Assembly: GCA_022836915.1 (NCBI GenBank)
Contig: CP094668.1
Coordinates: forward strand, 1,736,001 to 1,800,000
Reading direction: 5' to 3'
Origin: Paenibacillus sp. OVF10
GTDB lineage: Bacteria; Bacillota; Bacilli; Paenibacillales; Paenibacillaceae
DNA: 64,000 nucleotides
The notes beneath the pieces are model-generated. The model did not search any database, had not been told where the DNA came from, and was given only the letters and a program-made list of their open reading frames with translations. Positions 47,545 through 56,546 of this stretch are shown one piece after another. Made by a program: the position numbers and the translations under genes. Numbering within the stretch: position 1 is the stretch's first letter; each line of letters opens with the position of its first letter.

Positions 47545-47821
47545 CGTTCCCTCCACCAATAAGATGTTAAGCATAGCAACTTCGAGGTTGGAAAATAATG
47601 TGTTTTCACTTATACCAAATTTAAGTTATTACAAAATGGTTTTCAATCCTATTTTTACATTAAATAACTTCACAAAACGCTTACAAACTTTCAATTCTAC
47701 CCTACCTTTTCCGCTACGAAGCTGAGATAATGGGAGAGGAATAAGGTATGAAACAGACGCGACAACCACGTTCATCAACAGTCAAAAAATAAAAAGCTGC
47801 ATATCCATAGGAGGATTATTA

Positions 47822-49120
47822 ATGACGACACAACCATTGAATCTGATCCAATCCACGGAGGGACAAGCGCTGCTTGCCCAAATGTATGGACAATCACAAG
47901 TAGAGGAACAGACCGCACGTTACACAAAGCTGAACGTAACGTTCGAAAAGTACTTTGGCGCACAAGAAGGAAGCAAGTTGTTCAGCGCGTCAGGACGCAG
48001 CGAGATTGGCGGCAATCACACGGATCATAACCATGGTAAAGTGCTGGCGGGCAGCATTACGCTGGATACGATTGCAGTGGCAGCACCAACTACGGAGTCG
48101 GTTATTACGTTTTACTCAGAAGGCTATGACAAGAAATATGTAATCGATCTCACGGACCTCACGCCAAATACGGAAGACGATGGCACAACAGCATTGATTC
48201 GTGGTATGGCTGCGGGATTTGGAGAATTCGGATATAAGGTTGGTGGTTTCCAGGCGTATCTCTCAAGTAACGTGTTCTCGGCATCTGGGGTGAGTTCCTC
48301 GGCGTCATTTGAGATGCTGATCTGTACGATTTTGAATCATTTCTATAATGACGGTGCACTGGATGTTGTGACAATGGCGAAAATCGGTCAGTATGCGGAG
48401 AACCACTATTGGAACAAACCTTCCGGTCTGCTGGATCAGATGGCTTGTGCGTACGGCGGACTGATTGCCATTGATTTTGAAAATCCCGCACAGCCTGTCA
48501 TTGAACCTGTTCAGTGGGATTTCCAACAGAACGGCTACTCATTGGTCATTGTAAATACTGGTGGGAACCACGCTGATCTGACGGAAGATTACGCTGCTGT
48601 GCCGTATGAGATGAGAGCGGTTGCTCAGGCACTGGGCAGTGAGTATGTTCGAGAAATTACAGCAGACGCCATCTATGCCAACCTCAAGAAGGTTCGTGAA
48701 GCGGCTGGCGATCGTGCCGTGCTGCGTGCGCTTCATTTCCTGGAAGAAAACAATCGTGTCGATGGTCAAGTTCAGGCGTTGCGGGATGGACGTTTTGCTG
48801 ATTTCCTGAAATTGATTACGGCGTCCGGTAATTCGTCATGGAAGTGGCTGCAGAATGTATATCAGAGTGGTGCTGTGAAGGAGCAAGAGATTGGCATTGC
48901 GCTGGCTGTGACGGAGAATTATCTGCAAAACCTGGGTGACGGCGCTTGTCGGATTCATGGTGGTGGATTTGCAGGGGTTATTCTGACGATCCTTCCGAAC
49001 GAAAAAGTAGAAGAGTATATGTCTTGGATGCATGACATGCTGGAAACGCCAATCATTGTTGTTAATGTGCGTGCGCAGGGTGCAGTATGTCTGAATGCAT
49101 TGATTGCTAACGCTGGCTAA
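47822..49120 (+). CDS. Galactokinase (GHMP kinase family)
   Basis: This cytoplasmic GHMP kinase phosphorylates galactose at C1 in the Leloir pathway. The 432-aa protein has the substrate-binding motif as SGRSEIGGNHTDHNHG near residue 60, the ATP loop SGVSSSASFEM, the catalytic Asp in PSGLLDQMACAYGG, and the late GHMP C-terminal GDGACRIHGGGFAG. The EIGGNHTDH version is the variant of many Firmicutes rather than the LIGEHTDY form. An AGGAGGAT site precedes the ATG. Neighbouring galE or galT genes are absent, so it is a stand-alone gene here. A partial cre-like sequence (AAAACGCTTACA, about 47675-47686) lies 140 bases upstream. Confidence 0.88.
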   Translation: MTTQPLNLIQSTEGQALLAQMYGQSQVEEQTARYTKLNVTFEKYFGAQEGSKLFSASGRSEIGGNHTDHNHGKVLAGSITLDTIAVAAPTTESVITFYSEGYDKKYVIDLTDLTPNTEDDGTTALIRGMAAGFGEFGYKVGGFQAYLSSNVFSASGVSSSASFEMLICTILNHFYNDGALDVVTMAKIGQYAENHYWNKPSGLLDQMACAYGGLIAIDFENPAQPVIEPVQWDFQQNGYSLVIVNTGGNHADLTEDYAAVPYEMRAVAQALGSEYVREITADAIYANLKKVREAAGDRAVLRALHFLEENNRVDGQVQALRDGRFADFLKLITASGNSSWKWLQNVYQSGAVKEQEIGIALAVTENYLQNLGDGACRIHGGGFAGVILTILPNEKVEEYMSWMHDMLETPIIVVNVRAQGAVCLNALIANAG

Positions 49121-49157
49121 ATAACACTCAGTTAAATAGTTCTAACATGACTCTACG

Positions 49158-49185
49158 AAGTCCGGGCTATGCCCGGGCTTTTGGG
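49158..49185 (+). terminator. Terminator after galactokinase gene
   Basis: AAGTCCGGGC pairs with GCCCGGGCTT around TAT, followed by TTTGGG. Confidence 0.85.
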
Positions 49186-49348
49186 TTGTCCATTTTTTGA
49201 AAAAACTTCAAACTTTGAAGGTCTGTAATGTGTTATTTAAGTAGTGGTTTAGTGAGGAAGGTAGTAACCTAGAATACAGGCGTACTAATGATGGTTCGAA
49301 TAGGTGAGAGGCTGTATCTCAATAATGTGCTCAGGGAGGAAGGATCAG

Positions 49349-49630
49349 ATGACTACACCTACAGTGGTTGGGCAGGAAGAGGCTCAATTATACGAGGAGT
49401 TGCAGCGTGCGATCGATGAATTCGAAGAGGGCGAGCAGCGTCAAATAGTTCTGAGTCGGATGATCAGACGGCTCAGGTTCGCCAAGTGGCGTAAAGATCT
49501 GATGCGCAAGATCGATACATACTGCCAAAGGATCAAGCCCGCGACACTTTGGATCATATTAGCCACAGGCGCACTGGCACCAGTCTTGCTGTTTAGCATG
49601 TTCATCTGGGTATCGTTGTGGGTGGAATAA
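49349..49630 (+). CDS. Small C-terminally anchored membrane protein, unknown
   Basis: The start ATG at 49349 has GGGAGGAAGG upstream; the earlier in-frame start lacks a site. The 93-aa product has an acidic helical N-terminus (EEAQLYEELQRAIDEFEEGE), a basic middle (RMIRRLRFAKWRKDLMRK) and one C-terminal membrane helix (LWIILATGALAPVLLFSMFI). Function unknown. Confidence 0.65.
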   Translation: MTTPTVVGQEEAQLYEELQRAIDEFEEGEQRQIVLSRMIRRLRFAKWRKDLMRKIDTYCQRIKPATLWIILATGALAPVLLFSMFIWVSLWVE

Positions 49631-49657
49631 TGAGGAATTCTTCTTACGCTCACACAT

Positions 49658-49983
49658 CTACTTAAGAGGTTTGATGTCTTCGGGCACTGAGCCTGTTTTG
49701 ACTTCATAAGTATCATAATCCACCATTGAGAATATTTATTGGGTTTTATTTCCTTTTACGTACCCTGTCAGTGACACCGTATGAGACAAGTCAGACGGAA
49801 TGAACTTGTGGCCTGTAAACTCAACATCAATTCCATAGGTTTCTTTAAAATAAGCTAGGCTTGCGATCTGGCTTTTTGTACAAATTCTTTTTGCTCGTTG
49901 GACATACAAGCACAAAATACAGTGATACTTAAACCAATCATTATTAATAGCGTTAGAAGTGTGCGATATTTTTTATTGAGCAC
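49658..49983 (-). pseudogene. Broken small lipoprotein, paralogue of the adjacent gene
   Basis: GTG 49983 (with AAGGAG eight bases upstream) opens a lipoprotein-like start (LLTLLIMIGLSITVFCAC). The frame breaks after QKARSQ at TT 49861-49862. One extra base continues as SLAYFKETYGIDVEFTGHKF, but an in-frame TAA at 49738-49736 then interrupts KGNKTQ-stop-IFSMVDYDTYEV. With the repair it has 108 codons before the stop codon, like its neighbour at 50006, and the TAA aligns with a Glu codon there. So this copy looks truly damaged, apart from any sequencing error. Confidence 0.6.
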
Positions 49984-50005
49984 ATCTACCACTCCTTGTT
50001 GGAAC

Positions 50006-50332
50006 TTATTTGATTTTCTTGTCGAGTAACTCTTTCGGTACAACAGCTGTTTGAACTTCAAATGTATCATAATCAATTATGATAGTGATTTCGGTTTCCT
50101 TATTATTTTTAACATGTCCACTCAAACTAATATTGTGGCTGAGATCTTTCGGCATAAATTTATGATCAATGAATTCCACTTCAGTATTATAGTGATTAAT
50201 GAAGTATTGATGACCCACTTGAGTGGCTTCTTCAATAATCTTGTCTTGATTCGTTATAGAGTTACAACCTCCCAATATAAGGGATAAGATTAAAAGTATA
50301 AAAGATACAGATTGAATATTTTTAAAAATAAT
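50006..50332 (-). CDS. Small lipoprotein, unknown, possible ATT start
   Basis: The frame runs from an N-terminal hydrophobic stretch (VSFILLILSLILGGC, Cys the likely lipidation site) to a C-terminal domain with VEFIDHKFMPKDLSHNISL and IIIDYDTFEVQTAVVPKEL. No ATG, GTG or TTG precedes the signal sequence in this frame. An ATT at 50332 sits six bases after a perfect AGGAGG, so either a rare ATT start or a base error at the start is likely; the TTG at 50275 would delete the signal peptide. It is tandem with the damaged paralogue. Confidence 0.55.
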   Translation of the reverse strand: MIFKNIQSVSFILLILSLILGGCNSITNQDKIIEEATQVGHQYFINHYNTEVEFIDHKFMPKDLSHNISLSGHVKNNKETEITIIIDYDTFEVQTAVVPKELLDKKIK

Positions 50333-50553
50333 CTTAAACCTCCTATATATGTTAACTTAGCACATTATAATATACTTTAACTTTTTAGATCAGTAAACAG
50401 AGAAGAGTTTTTATGGATACCTATATAACTGATAATAAGATATAAGGAAATTTCGGAATTGCCTTATTTTAATTTTTACGAAGGAGAGAAGATTTTGTAA
50501 TGCTGATCAGTATCAACATTAATATTATTTATATGTAGATTAGCAGGAGGGAA

Positions 50554-50727
50554 GTGGACATAGACAGAATATTCCGATCCTTGTCGGATTTACGAAGAGC
50601 TGTTTCAACAATGCGAGCAATTGCAGCAAGGACTCGTGCAACAGGAACAGAAGATACGTACGATTCATGGAAGGTTGCAGCAGGATACAGTAATTGTAAT
50701 TGTCTATATCTGCTCACAAGTAAATAG
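50554..50727 (+). CDS. Possible small ORF, doubtful frame
   Basis: A GTG close after AGGAGGG opens 57 codons. The overlapping frame ending at 50755 reads more like protein (CRIYEELFQQCEQLQQGLVQ, a Gln/Glu-rich coiled-coil pattern) but has no start codon. A frameshift here could join the GTG to that frame. Otherwise the 460-base gap 50333-50791 contains only A/T-rich sequence. Confidence 0.25.
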   Translation: MDIDRIFRSLSDLRRAVSTMRAIAARTRATGTEDTYDSWKVAAGYSNCNCLYLLTSK

Positions 50728-50791
50728 TCAGATAGGAAGTAATCCTCCCACCTAACTATTTACTCCCTTGGGTAAGCAGTACTATAACTGA

Positions 50792-51325
50792 TTAGTGTAT
50801 ATCAGTAGTATTCCTGTTCAATGTTTGAATTTTCTCTTGAATATACTGGTGGTAATCGCGGAAGCTGCTGATATGATGCAAGGAATCGGAATTCTCGGAT
50901 TGGATCTTAATTTTGCCGTCCTGAGGCAGATTTTTCATCTCAGCAATGACGGATTTGGAACCTTGGATATCACCGGACATGTCCTGAATTCGCTGTAATA
51001 ATGCTGGATGTCCTTCATGCTGGAGCATTTCGGCGAGTGGTCGCATTTCCTCCAGCTTTTGGCTCGACCGTTCAAGGGTGGTCATTACTTTGTCTCCATC
51101 TGTACTTGCACTAAGCGAAACCATCCGGTGGATATGATCTTTCTCCATACGCTCAAGCGCCTCAAGATGAGAAGCTTCCAGTCGTTTGGGATCACTCCAA
51201 CTCTCCGATCGAACGGTGTCATTCTGTTGCTGGGATGCATTATTCGCAGTGCCATTACCACAGCCCCATAACAGAGATGAGCAGGTTAACACGGCTCCAA
51301 CGGCGATGATACTTTTTAACCTCAT
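50792..51325 (-). CDS. Lipoprotein with helical body, unknown
   Basis: This 177-aa protein has signal peptide MRLKSIIAVGAVLTCSSLLW and lipobox LWGC with Cys22. The mature part is largely helical and charged (LEASHLEALERMEKDHIHRMV, TTLERSSQKLEEMRPLAEML), suggesting a coiled-coil surface protein. A GAGTGACA stretch lies before the start. No family recognised. Confidence 0.7.
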   Translation of the reverse strand: MRLKSIIAVGAVLTCSSLLWGCGNGTANNASQQQNDTVRSESWSDPKRLEASHLEALERMEKDHIHRMVSLSASTDGDKVMTTLERSSQKLEEMRPLAEMLQHEGHPALLQRIQDMSGDIQGSKSVIAEMKNLPQDGKIKIQSENSDSLHHISSFRDYHQYIQEKIQTLNRNTTDIH

Positions 51326-51524
51326 GCTGTCACTCCTTCAATAATTTCCTGAAGGTAGTATGAGCTATAATATCCAAAATCATGCTTCATCTTTTCATTT
51401 CTTTCCCATAAAAATGGAGCTTACATACTTTTGGCTACGGATAATCAAAGTGATAGTAATGTAGCAAATGACCCCAATAAGTGAAGTTACAATTGCAACG
51501 TTATGTAATGAGGTGAGAAGCATT

Positions 51525-51887
51525 ATGAATCTTTATACTAATAACATATGGCGCTGGACCATCAATCTTCTGTATCCTGCCATTATCTTTGTCTTCCAGA
51601 GTTGGGGACCGATATTGGATTCTTGGGCGGGGCCTATTTTGTTCGTCGCGGTGTTCTGCTTTCTATGGAGCGATGTAAAAGACATGTTCGTTTCGACAGG
51701 ATTGACATGGTTTATTGCCATCCCGTGTTGGTGGTATTGGATTGAGCGTCCGAAACCATCGTTTGGTGCGGAGAATTTTGCAGCACATCTATGGTTAATT
51801 GTACTTATGTATATTGTCTTTGTGCTCATTCCCCAGACTTTAATTCTGACTACTCGGTTGCGGGTAATGCATTATTATAAGAAGTGA
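51525..51887 (+). CDS. Four-segment membrane protein, unknown
   Basis: ATG 51525 follows GAGGTGAGAAG. The 120-aa product is Trp-rich with about four membrane segments (LLYPAIIFVFQSWGPILDSW, AGPILFVAVFCFLW, GLTWFIAIPCWWYWI, LWLIVLMYIVFVLIP). No family recognised. The next gene, also a membrane protein, starts 48 bases downstream, so they may be co-transcribed. Confidence 0.65.
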   Translation: MNLYTNNIWRWTINLLYPAIIFVFQSWGPILDSWAGPILFVAVFCFLWSDVKDMFVSTGLTWFIAIPCWWYWIERPKPSFGAENFAAHLWLIVLMYIVFVLIPQTLILTTRLRVMHYYKK

Positions 51888-51934
51888 AAGTCAATTTAGA
51901 ATAGGCAAACGTACAAGGATTAGGGGAAGCAAAT

Positions 51935-52438
51935 ATGAGTCGCTTAAAAAGAATCAACAAGCCGTACTTCATCTTCCTCATCTGGAATGTACTCATGATC
52001 GGCGCTGTTCGTGGATTAACCTTCCAACATGAGCCTGGTAGAGGAGTGTCTGGTAACGGTAACCTGGGACTTCTAGTGTTAGCTCCATCTCTTCTGACCT
52101 TCCCGATTCTATGTATTTGGAAGACAACTTTGTCCAAATGGTGGTTATATGATCAGCGTCAGCGCTGGGGAGGAAAGGTGCATGTCTGTGTACCCTTGAT
52201 TGCTCTCCTACTGTGTGTGTTGTCAGTCTTTCTGGAGTTACGTATTATCGATGACTTACGAATGCAACTCAATGGATTTACGAATGATCCGAATTCGGCA
52301 GTGTACCGTTTTGGCTGGCTGAACCAATACACGAACACACTGTTTTACAACGTGCCGATCCTGCTGTTCGGCCTATCTTTCTCCATATTGATAGGCTGGC
52401 TGATGGAATGGAAACTTCGCAATCGCAGATCCGCATGA
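51935..52438 (+). CDS. Four-segment membrane protein, unknown
   Basis: This 167-aa protein has hydrophobic segments near 11-30, 44-62, 84-102 and 138-158 (for example YFIFLIWNVLMIGAV and VPLIALLLCVLSVFLEL) and a basic C-terminus. An AGGGGAAGC stretch precedes the ATG. No family recognised. It is followed by a strong bidirectional terminator shared with the ger operon. Confidence 0.65.
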   Translation: MSRLKRINKPYFIFLIWNVLMIGAVRGLTFQHEPGRGVSGNGNLGLLVLAPSLLTFPILCIWKTTLSKWWLYDQRQRWGGKVHVCVPLIALLLCVLSVFLELRIIDDLRMQLNGFTNDPNSAVYRFGWLNQYTNTLFYNVPILLFGLSFSILIGWLMEWKLRNRRSA

Positions 52439-52471
52439 TCCGAACTGCAAACGAACTACATCCATCTACAC

Positions 52472-52513
52472 AAACACCCCTTATCCGGCTCCAGACGGAC
52501 AAGGGGTGTTTTA
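52472..52513. terminator. Bidirectional terminator
   Basis: AACACCCCTTATCCG pairs with CGGACAAGGGGTGTTTT between the convergent membrane protein gene and the ger operon. Confidence 0.85.
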
Positions 52514-52521
52514 CGCGTTTC

Positions 52522-53684
52522 CTACACTTTCCGTTTATATTTCCCTGTATACGGGATGGTGAGGTGGATTTTCAGATCTTGAATCGAGTCTTCCGTAAGC
52601 ATCATCTTACTCCCATTGTTTGATAACTTACGCCAGAGTTTCGGATTTTTGCGATACAGCTTCTCCTGAAGACCGTAAATATCCACACCACGCTCAAGGC
52701 CGTGACGATAGGTCTGCATGATCTGCTCCCGCAACTTCACTTCACTGATCTGGATCATCTCTTCATAAGAAGTGGGCACCAGGTATTCGTACAGGGCAGT
52801 TAGGTAGTGGGCGTCAATGTTGAACTTGACCTCTTCACCCTGAATGACAGGTTTGATTTTGATCTTTGGCAAGCCTACACTGAGCGCCCCGTAGATTGTT
52901 CCATCCTTTTGAACTAGTAGGGGGCCCGCCGCATGTCCTTGATTAGCCAGTGATAACCGGGAAGCTGACTGCGTGGAAAGTATTCAAAGTCATAGCCAGT
53001 CTTCTCGAAAAAGGCCCCTTCCACCAGAAACAAATCATGTTTCTTCTCATTCTCAGCCCACTGGGTATTGTTCAATGCAAGACTCGGTAGATACGTCGTG
53101 GTAGCCGGATCATTATGTGTTGCAATGAGTTTAAAGCTAAGCACAGGCGGATACAACGATTCTTCCATGTACGTCGGGAGCGGGTTGTGAAGAATGCTGT
53201 CCAGTGGCGACATATTATACATGGACGTTGCACTCAGAATTTTCTCCAGTGGCTCTCGTGTTCCATACACCCAGGTTGTATAACGGGATTCTGGAAAACG
53301 TCCCAGCATGTCGAACACTTCTTTGATGTGTTTGCTGGTGAGTACACCTTCGGCCATAACGATGGCTGTAACATGCCCCCAGGCCATGTGTAATTGAGCC
53401 GTAAGAAACAGTTCGTTGAGCGCTAGACTCATGGTTTTCCCTTCGGCATGTCCGACCCAAACAGGCGGTGTATCTGCACTTTTGGTTGAACTTTCACTTT
53501 TGGCGACACTGGCAAAATCCAGCGTTTGTACATACAGGTGATACATGCCGTCCTTATAATCAATCCCAAAGGCTTTGGCGTAGTCTACCTGTTGAATCTC
53601 AAAGGCACTCCAGCATCCGCTTGTCATCACGCACATCGATAGGCTTAACAGACCCAGCAAACATCGCTGTAACAAGTGTTTCAT
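52522..53684 (-). CDS. GerAC-family spore germination lipoprotein (apparent frameshift near 52922)
   Basis: This is the C subunit of a GerA-type germinant receptor in the spore inner membrane. The signal peptide ends in a CVMTSGC lipobox. The family start GCWSAFEIQQVDYAKAFGID is clear, as is the C-terminal region SEVKLREQIMQTYRHGLERGVDIYGL. The frame breaks in GGGGG at 52920-52924 (plus strand). One extra base restores MRRAPLLVQKDGTIYGALSVG and gives 387 aa, the normal length. It overlaps the GerAA stop by four bases. The germinant is unknown. Confidence 0.88.
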
Positions 53685-55182
53685 CGTCCGTTTCCTTTCT
53701 TACGCGGTTCTTGAGTCTCAAGATAGACGGGTCTTCGTTTACCTAACCCCTTTGGCAGTTTGAATAATGAAGCTATCGCTTGTTTGAAATGAAGCGGTGT
53801 TAACGGCGTGAGATAGGGAATGCCAAATGATTTGAGATCAGTCAGGTAGATGAGGAACAGAATCAACGACAGGATGAACCCATAGATGCCGAGGGATGCC
53901 CCCAAGACAAAACAAAGGAACCGCAGGATCAGCACAGAACTGGTCATGACCTGATTCACAATGGTTGCTCCAGCTACGACGGTAACTGCGATAATGACAA
54001 TCATGAGGGGAGAGACCATGCCGGCTCGAATGGCGGAATCTCCGATAATCAGACCTCCAACGACCGTTAATGTCTGGCCGATGGCACTTGGTAAACGTAC
54101 CCCCGCCTCTCGGAACAGCTCCATTAGCAGCATAATGAGAAACATCTCCACTCCCGATTCCATTGGAAGTCCCATGCGTCCAACCGATATCGTCGCGACT
54201 AGAGGAAAGGGATCTGATCCATATGAAAGGATGTCAGCGCAATATAAAAGCCAGGCAGGAATACGGTGATCATCAGGCCAAGAAAGCGCAGCATCCGTCC
54301 TACGTTCACAGGCAAGAAGGGAAAGCTGGCATCCTCCGGTGATTTGAGCAAAAGAAACAGATTGACTGGCCCAATAATGGCGCTGGGATTGCCGTCTACA
54401 ATGAGGATAAAACGTCCGTTCAGGAGACATTCTGCAGCAAAGTCAGGCCTGCCCGTATAATGGGTGACGGGAAACAAAGTAATCTTCGAAGGAGACAGCA
54501 ATTCTTCCAGTTCATTGGCGGTCAAGATGCGTTCCGTCTCAATCTTACGCAACCGATCCTGAACGTCTTCGATCAGCTCCGGATTGGCGATATTCTTGAT
54601 ATACATCAATGCCACCTTGGTTGCAGAACGTGTACCGATCAGTTCGATATTACAGGCCAGTTGGTTCGTACGCAGACGGGTGCGTATCAAGGCAACATTG
54701 ACGGCAAGTGGTTCGATGAACCCATCTCTTGCCCCACGAATCGAAACTTCGGTGGTTGATTCCTCCGGTGTTCGAGTAGGGATGTTAGATATATCAATAC
54801 TCCACATGGTTTGCAGGGAAGGAATACAGATCAACATATGGCCTTCAAAAACACGGAGAGACATCAGTTCAGTTCCAAATGCCGGATCTTGCAGATCCAT
54901 TCGGGTCCAATCCAGGCTGATGCACTTTTCAATGTCGGATGTACGGATAAAGTGTGTATTTTCATATGTTCGTTTGAGTTCCGGGAGAATAATATCGTAG
55001 ATCGCTTCACTATCTACCATACCGCTGCAATAGGTCATAAGGAGTTGCATCGGAGGTTCTCCGATCATATGACTATTGATGATGACATCGTCAGATCCGG
55101 CAAAAAAGGTATTCAGGTTATGCTCGTTCATTCGGAACGGTTCAACGTCAGGATTATTCTTGGGCTGGGTTGAGATCGGCAT
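53681..55182 (-). CDS. GerAA-family spore germination protein (apparent frameshift near 54207)
   Basis: This is the A subunit of the germinant receptor, with an N-terminal soluble domain (LMTYCSGMVDSEAIYDIILPEL, TGRPDFAAECLLNGRFILIVDG) and a C-terminal membrane domain with about five segments. The family segment SFHMDQIPF continues as PLVATISVGRMGLPME once one base is added at AAA 54206-54208 (plus strand), giving 500 aa, normal for GerAA. The C-terminal tail is basic (KKGNGR). It overlaps the GerAB gene by 29 bases and GerAC by four. GerAA with GerAB forms a germinant-gated channel. Confidence 0.9.
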
Positions 55183-56275
55183 GATCGGGAGCCTCCTTGT
55201 CCTTTTTATGGATTAATGCGGCAATGGTCAATATTACGGTAACGATGGATACATAAGCGAGCATGACCGGGAACTGAATATGATCCACGTAATAGTCGAC
55301 GTAATCAATGCGCCACCATTGCATCGCCATGAAGCTCATGATGACGGTAATGGTAAGGATGGCGATATATCGTTTCTTCGGTCTGCGGAAATTCAGCAGA
55401 TCCACGATGAGATACATGGATATGGCCACCCTTGCAAAGGAACCACTAAGCCACTGATAGATGGACAGAAAATCAACGTGTTGCAACAGTTTACCTATAT
55501 TCACAAGTTTCCATTGCTCATAGGGACTGTTTCGTTGTTTGGCTGCTTCTTCGGGACCAAATTCCACGATGGCTCCGATCGTGGGACCGATCGCCATACT
55601 GAGCATAAACACGCCAAGGATCAGAACATGCCACCAACGAATTTTGCCTTTGACTTCATGTTGGAATAACATAAGAATCCAAATTTCCATAAGCCCGGCA
55701 AGAGAGTAGATCATGCCCCGCCACACGGGACCCATGCCGTTCTCCATAATCGGGAACAATAGACTGTAGTCTTTGTATTTCATATTGGCGGACATTACAA
55801 AATAACCAAGCAAAATGACAAAGGGCAGCAGCAGACTGGAAGTCATCGCAATGGAGCGTATGCCTTTAGCCGCTGCCCACGCAGCAACCAGTGCTCCGCC
55901 ACCTGCCAGAACATAAGGAGGTGTGAATTGAAGATACGTGGATACGGTCCAGTTGGTTGTCTCATACAGCGTATGCGTGCCAAGCGTGAACAGTAGAATG
56001 GAAGCGGAGATCCGGAAGATCCAGGAAGGGACCGCCCCGAATTCTCGCGTAATCCAATCTGTTAATCGTTGTCCACGTACTCGCCGAATGATGATATACA
56101 TCATACATAGGAACAACATGAACAATGGAGCGGCGGCTACAACAGACAACCATCCATCTCTGCCGCCCGCTTCGAGAATTGCTGGAATGGACAAGACATG
56201 GCAGACTAGTCCGGCACTTAATAAAATGATGGAAAAGGACAACCAAATGGTAATTTGACCTTTTTCACGACTCAT
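55154..56275 (-). CDS. GerAB-family endospore germination permease
   Basis: The B subunit is an APC-superfamily-like permease that forms the germinant-binding pocket. ATG 56275 follows AAAGGAGGA; the 373-aa product has ten hydrophobic segments (from QITIWLSFSIILLSAGLVCH through MLAYVSIVTVILTIAALIH). It is first in a B-A-C operon, a known variant of the A-B-C order. It is divergent from the GHL6-like hydrolase gene across 271 bases. Confidence 0.88.
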   Translation of the reverse strand: MSREKGQITIWLSFSIILLSAGLVCHVLSIPAILEAGGRDGWLSVVAAAPLFMLFLCMMYIIIRRVRGQRLTDWITREFGAVPSWIFRISASILLFTLGTHTLYETTNWTVSTYLQFTPPYVLAGGGALVAAWAAAKGIRSIAMTSSLLLPFVILLGYFVMSANMKYKDYSLLFPIMENGMGPVWRGMIYSLAGLMEIWILMLFQHEVKGKIRWWHVLILGVFMLSMAIGPTIGAIVEFGPEEAAKQRNSPYEQWKLVNIGKLLQHVDFLSIYQWLSGSFARVAISMYLIVDLLNFRRPKKRYIAILTITVIMSFMAMQWWRIDYVDYYVDHIQFPVMLAYVSIVTVILTIAALIHKKDKEAPDHADLNPAQE

Positions 56276-56546
56276 GGGAATCCTCCTTTCCAATGAAGGA
56301 AGTTTCCGTTAGGTTGTACAGCATACAGGAAGTTGATTCCTTTTTCAGTTTTTTTGAATCAAAAAACTCAACAAAGTAGCAAACGGACAATTATTGTCTG
56401 CCATATCTGGCGTGTATGTCTTCATACTGTTCATTGGCTCTGTAGAACAGACATATATTTCCTAACCGATTTCTGCAAAAAATGTCCCTACTGTGCCTGT
56501 CATCCAAGGTATACGGTTAAAGTACATCGCAGACAAGAGGAGGACG

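Noticed and set aside
47641..47720. cre site for the galactokinase gene
   Set aside because: Only the AAACGCTTACA half matches; the leading TG of the consensus is absent, so it is mentioned but not annotated as a site.
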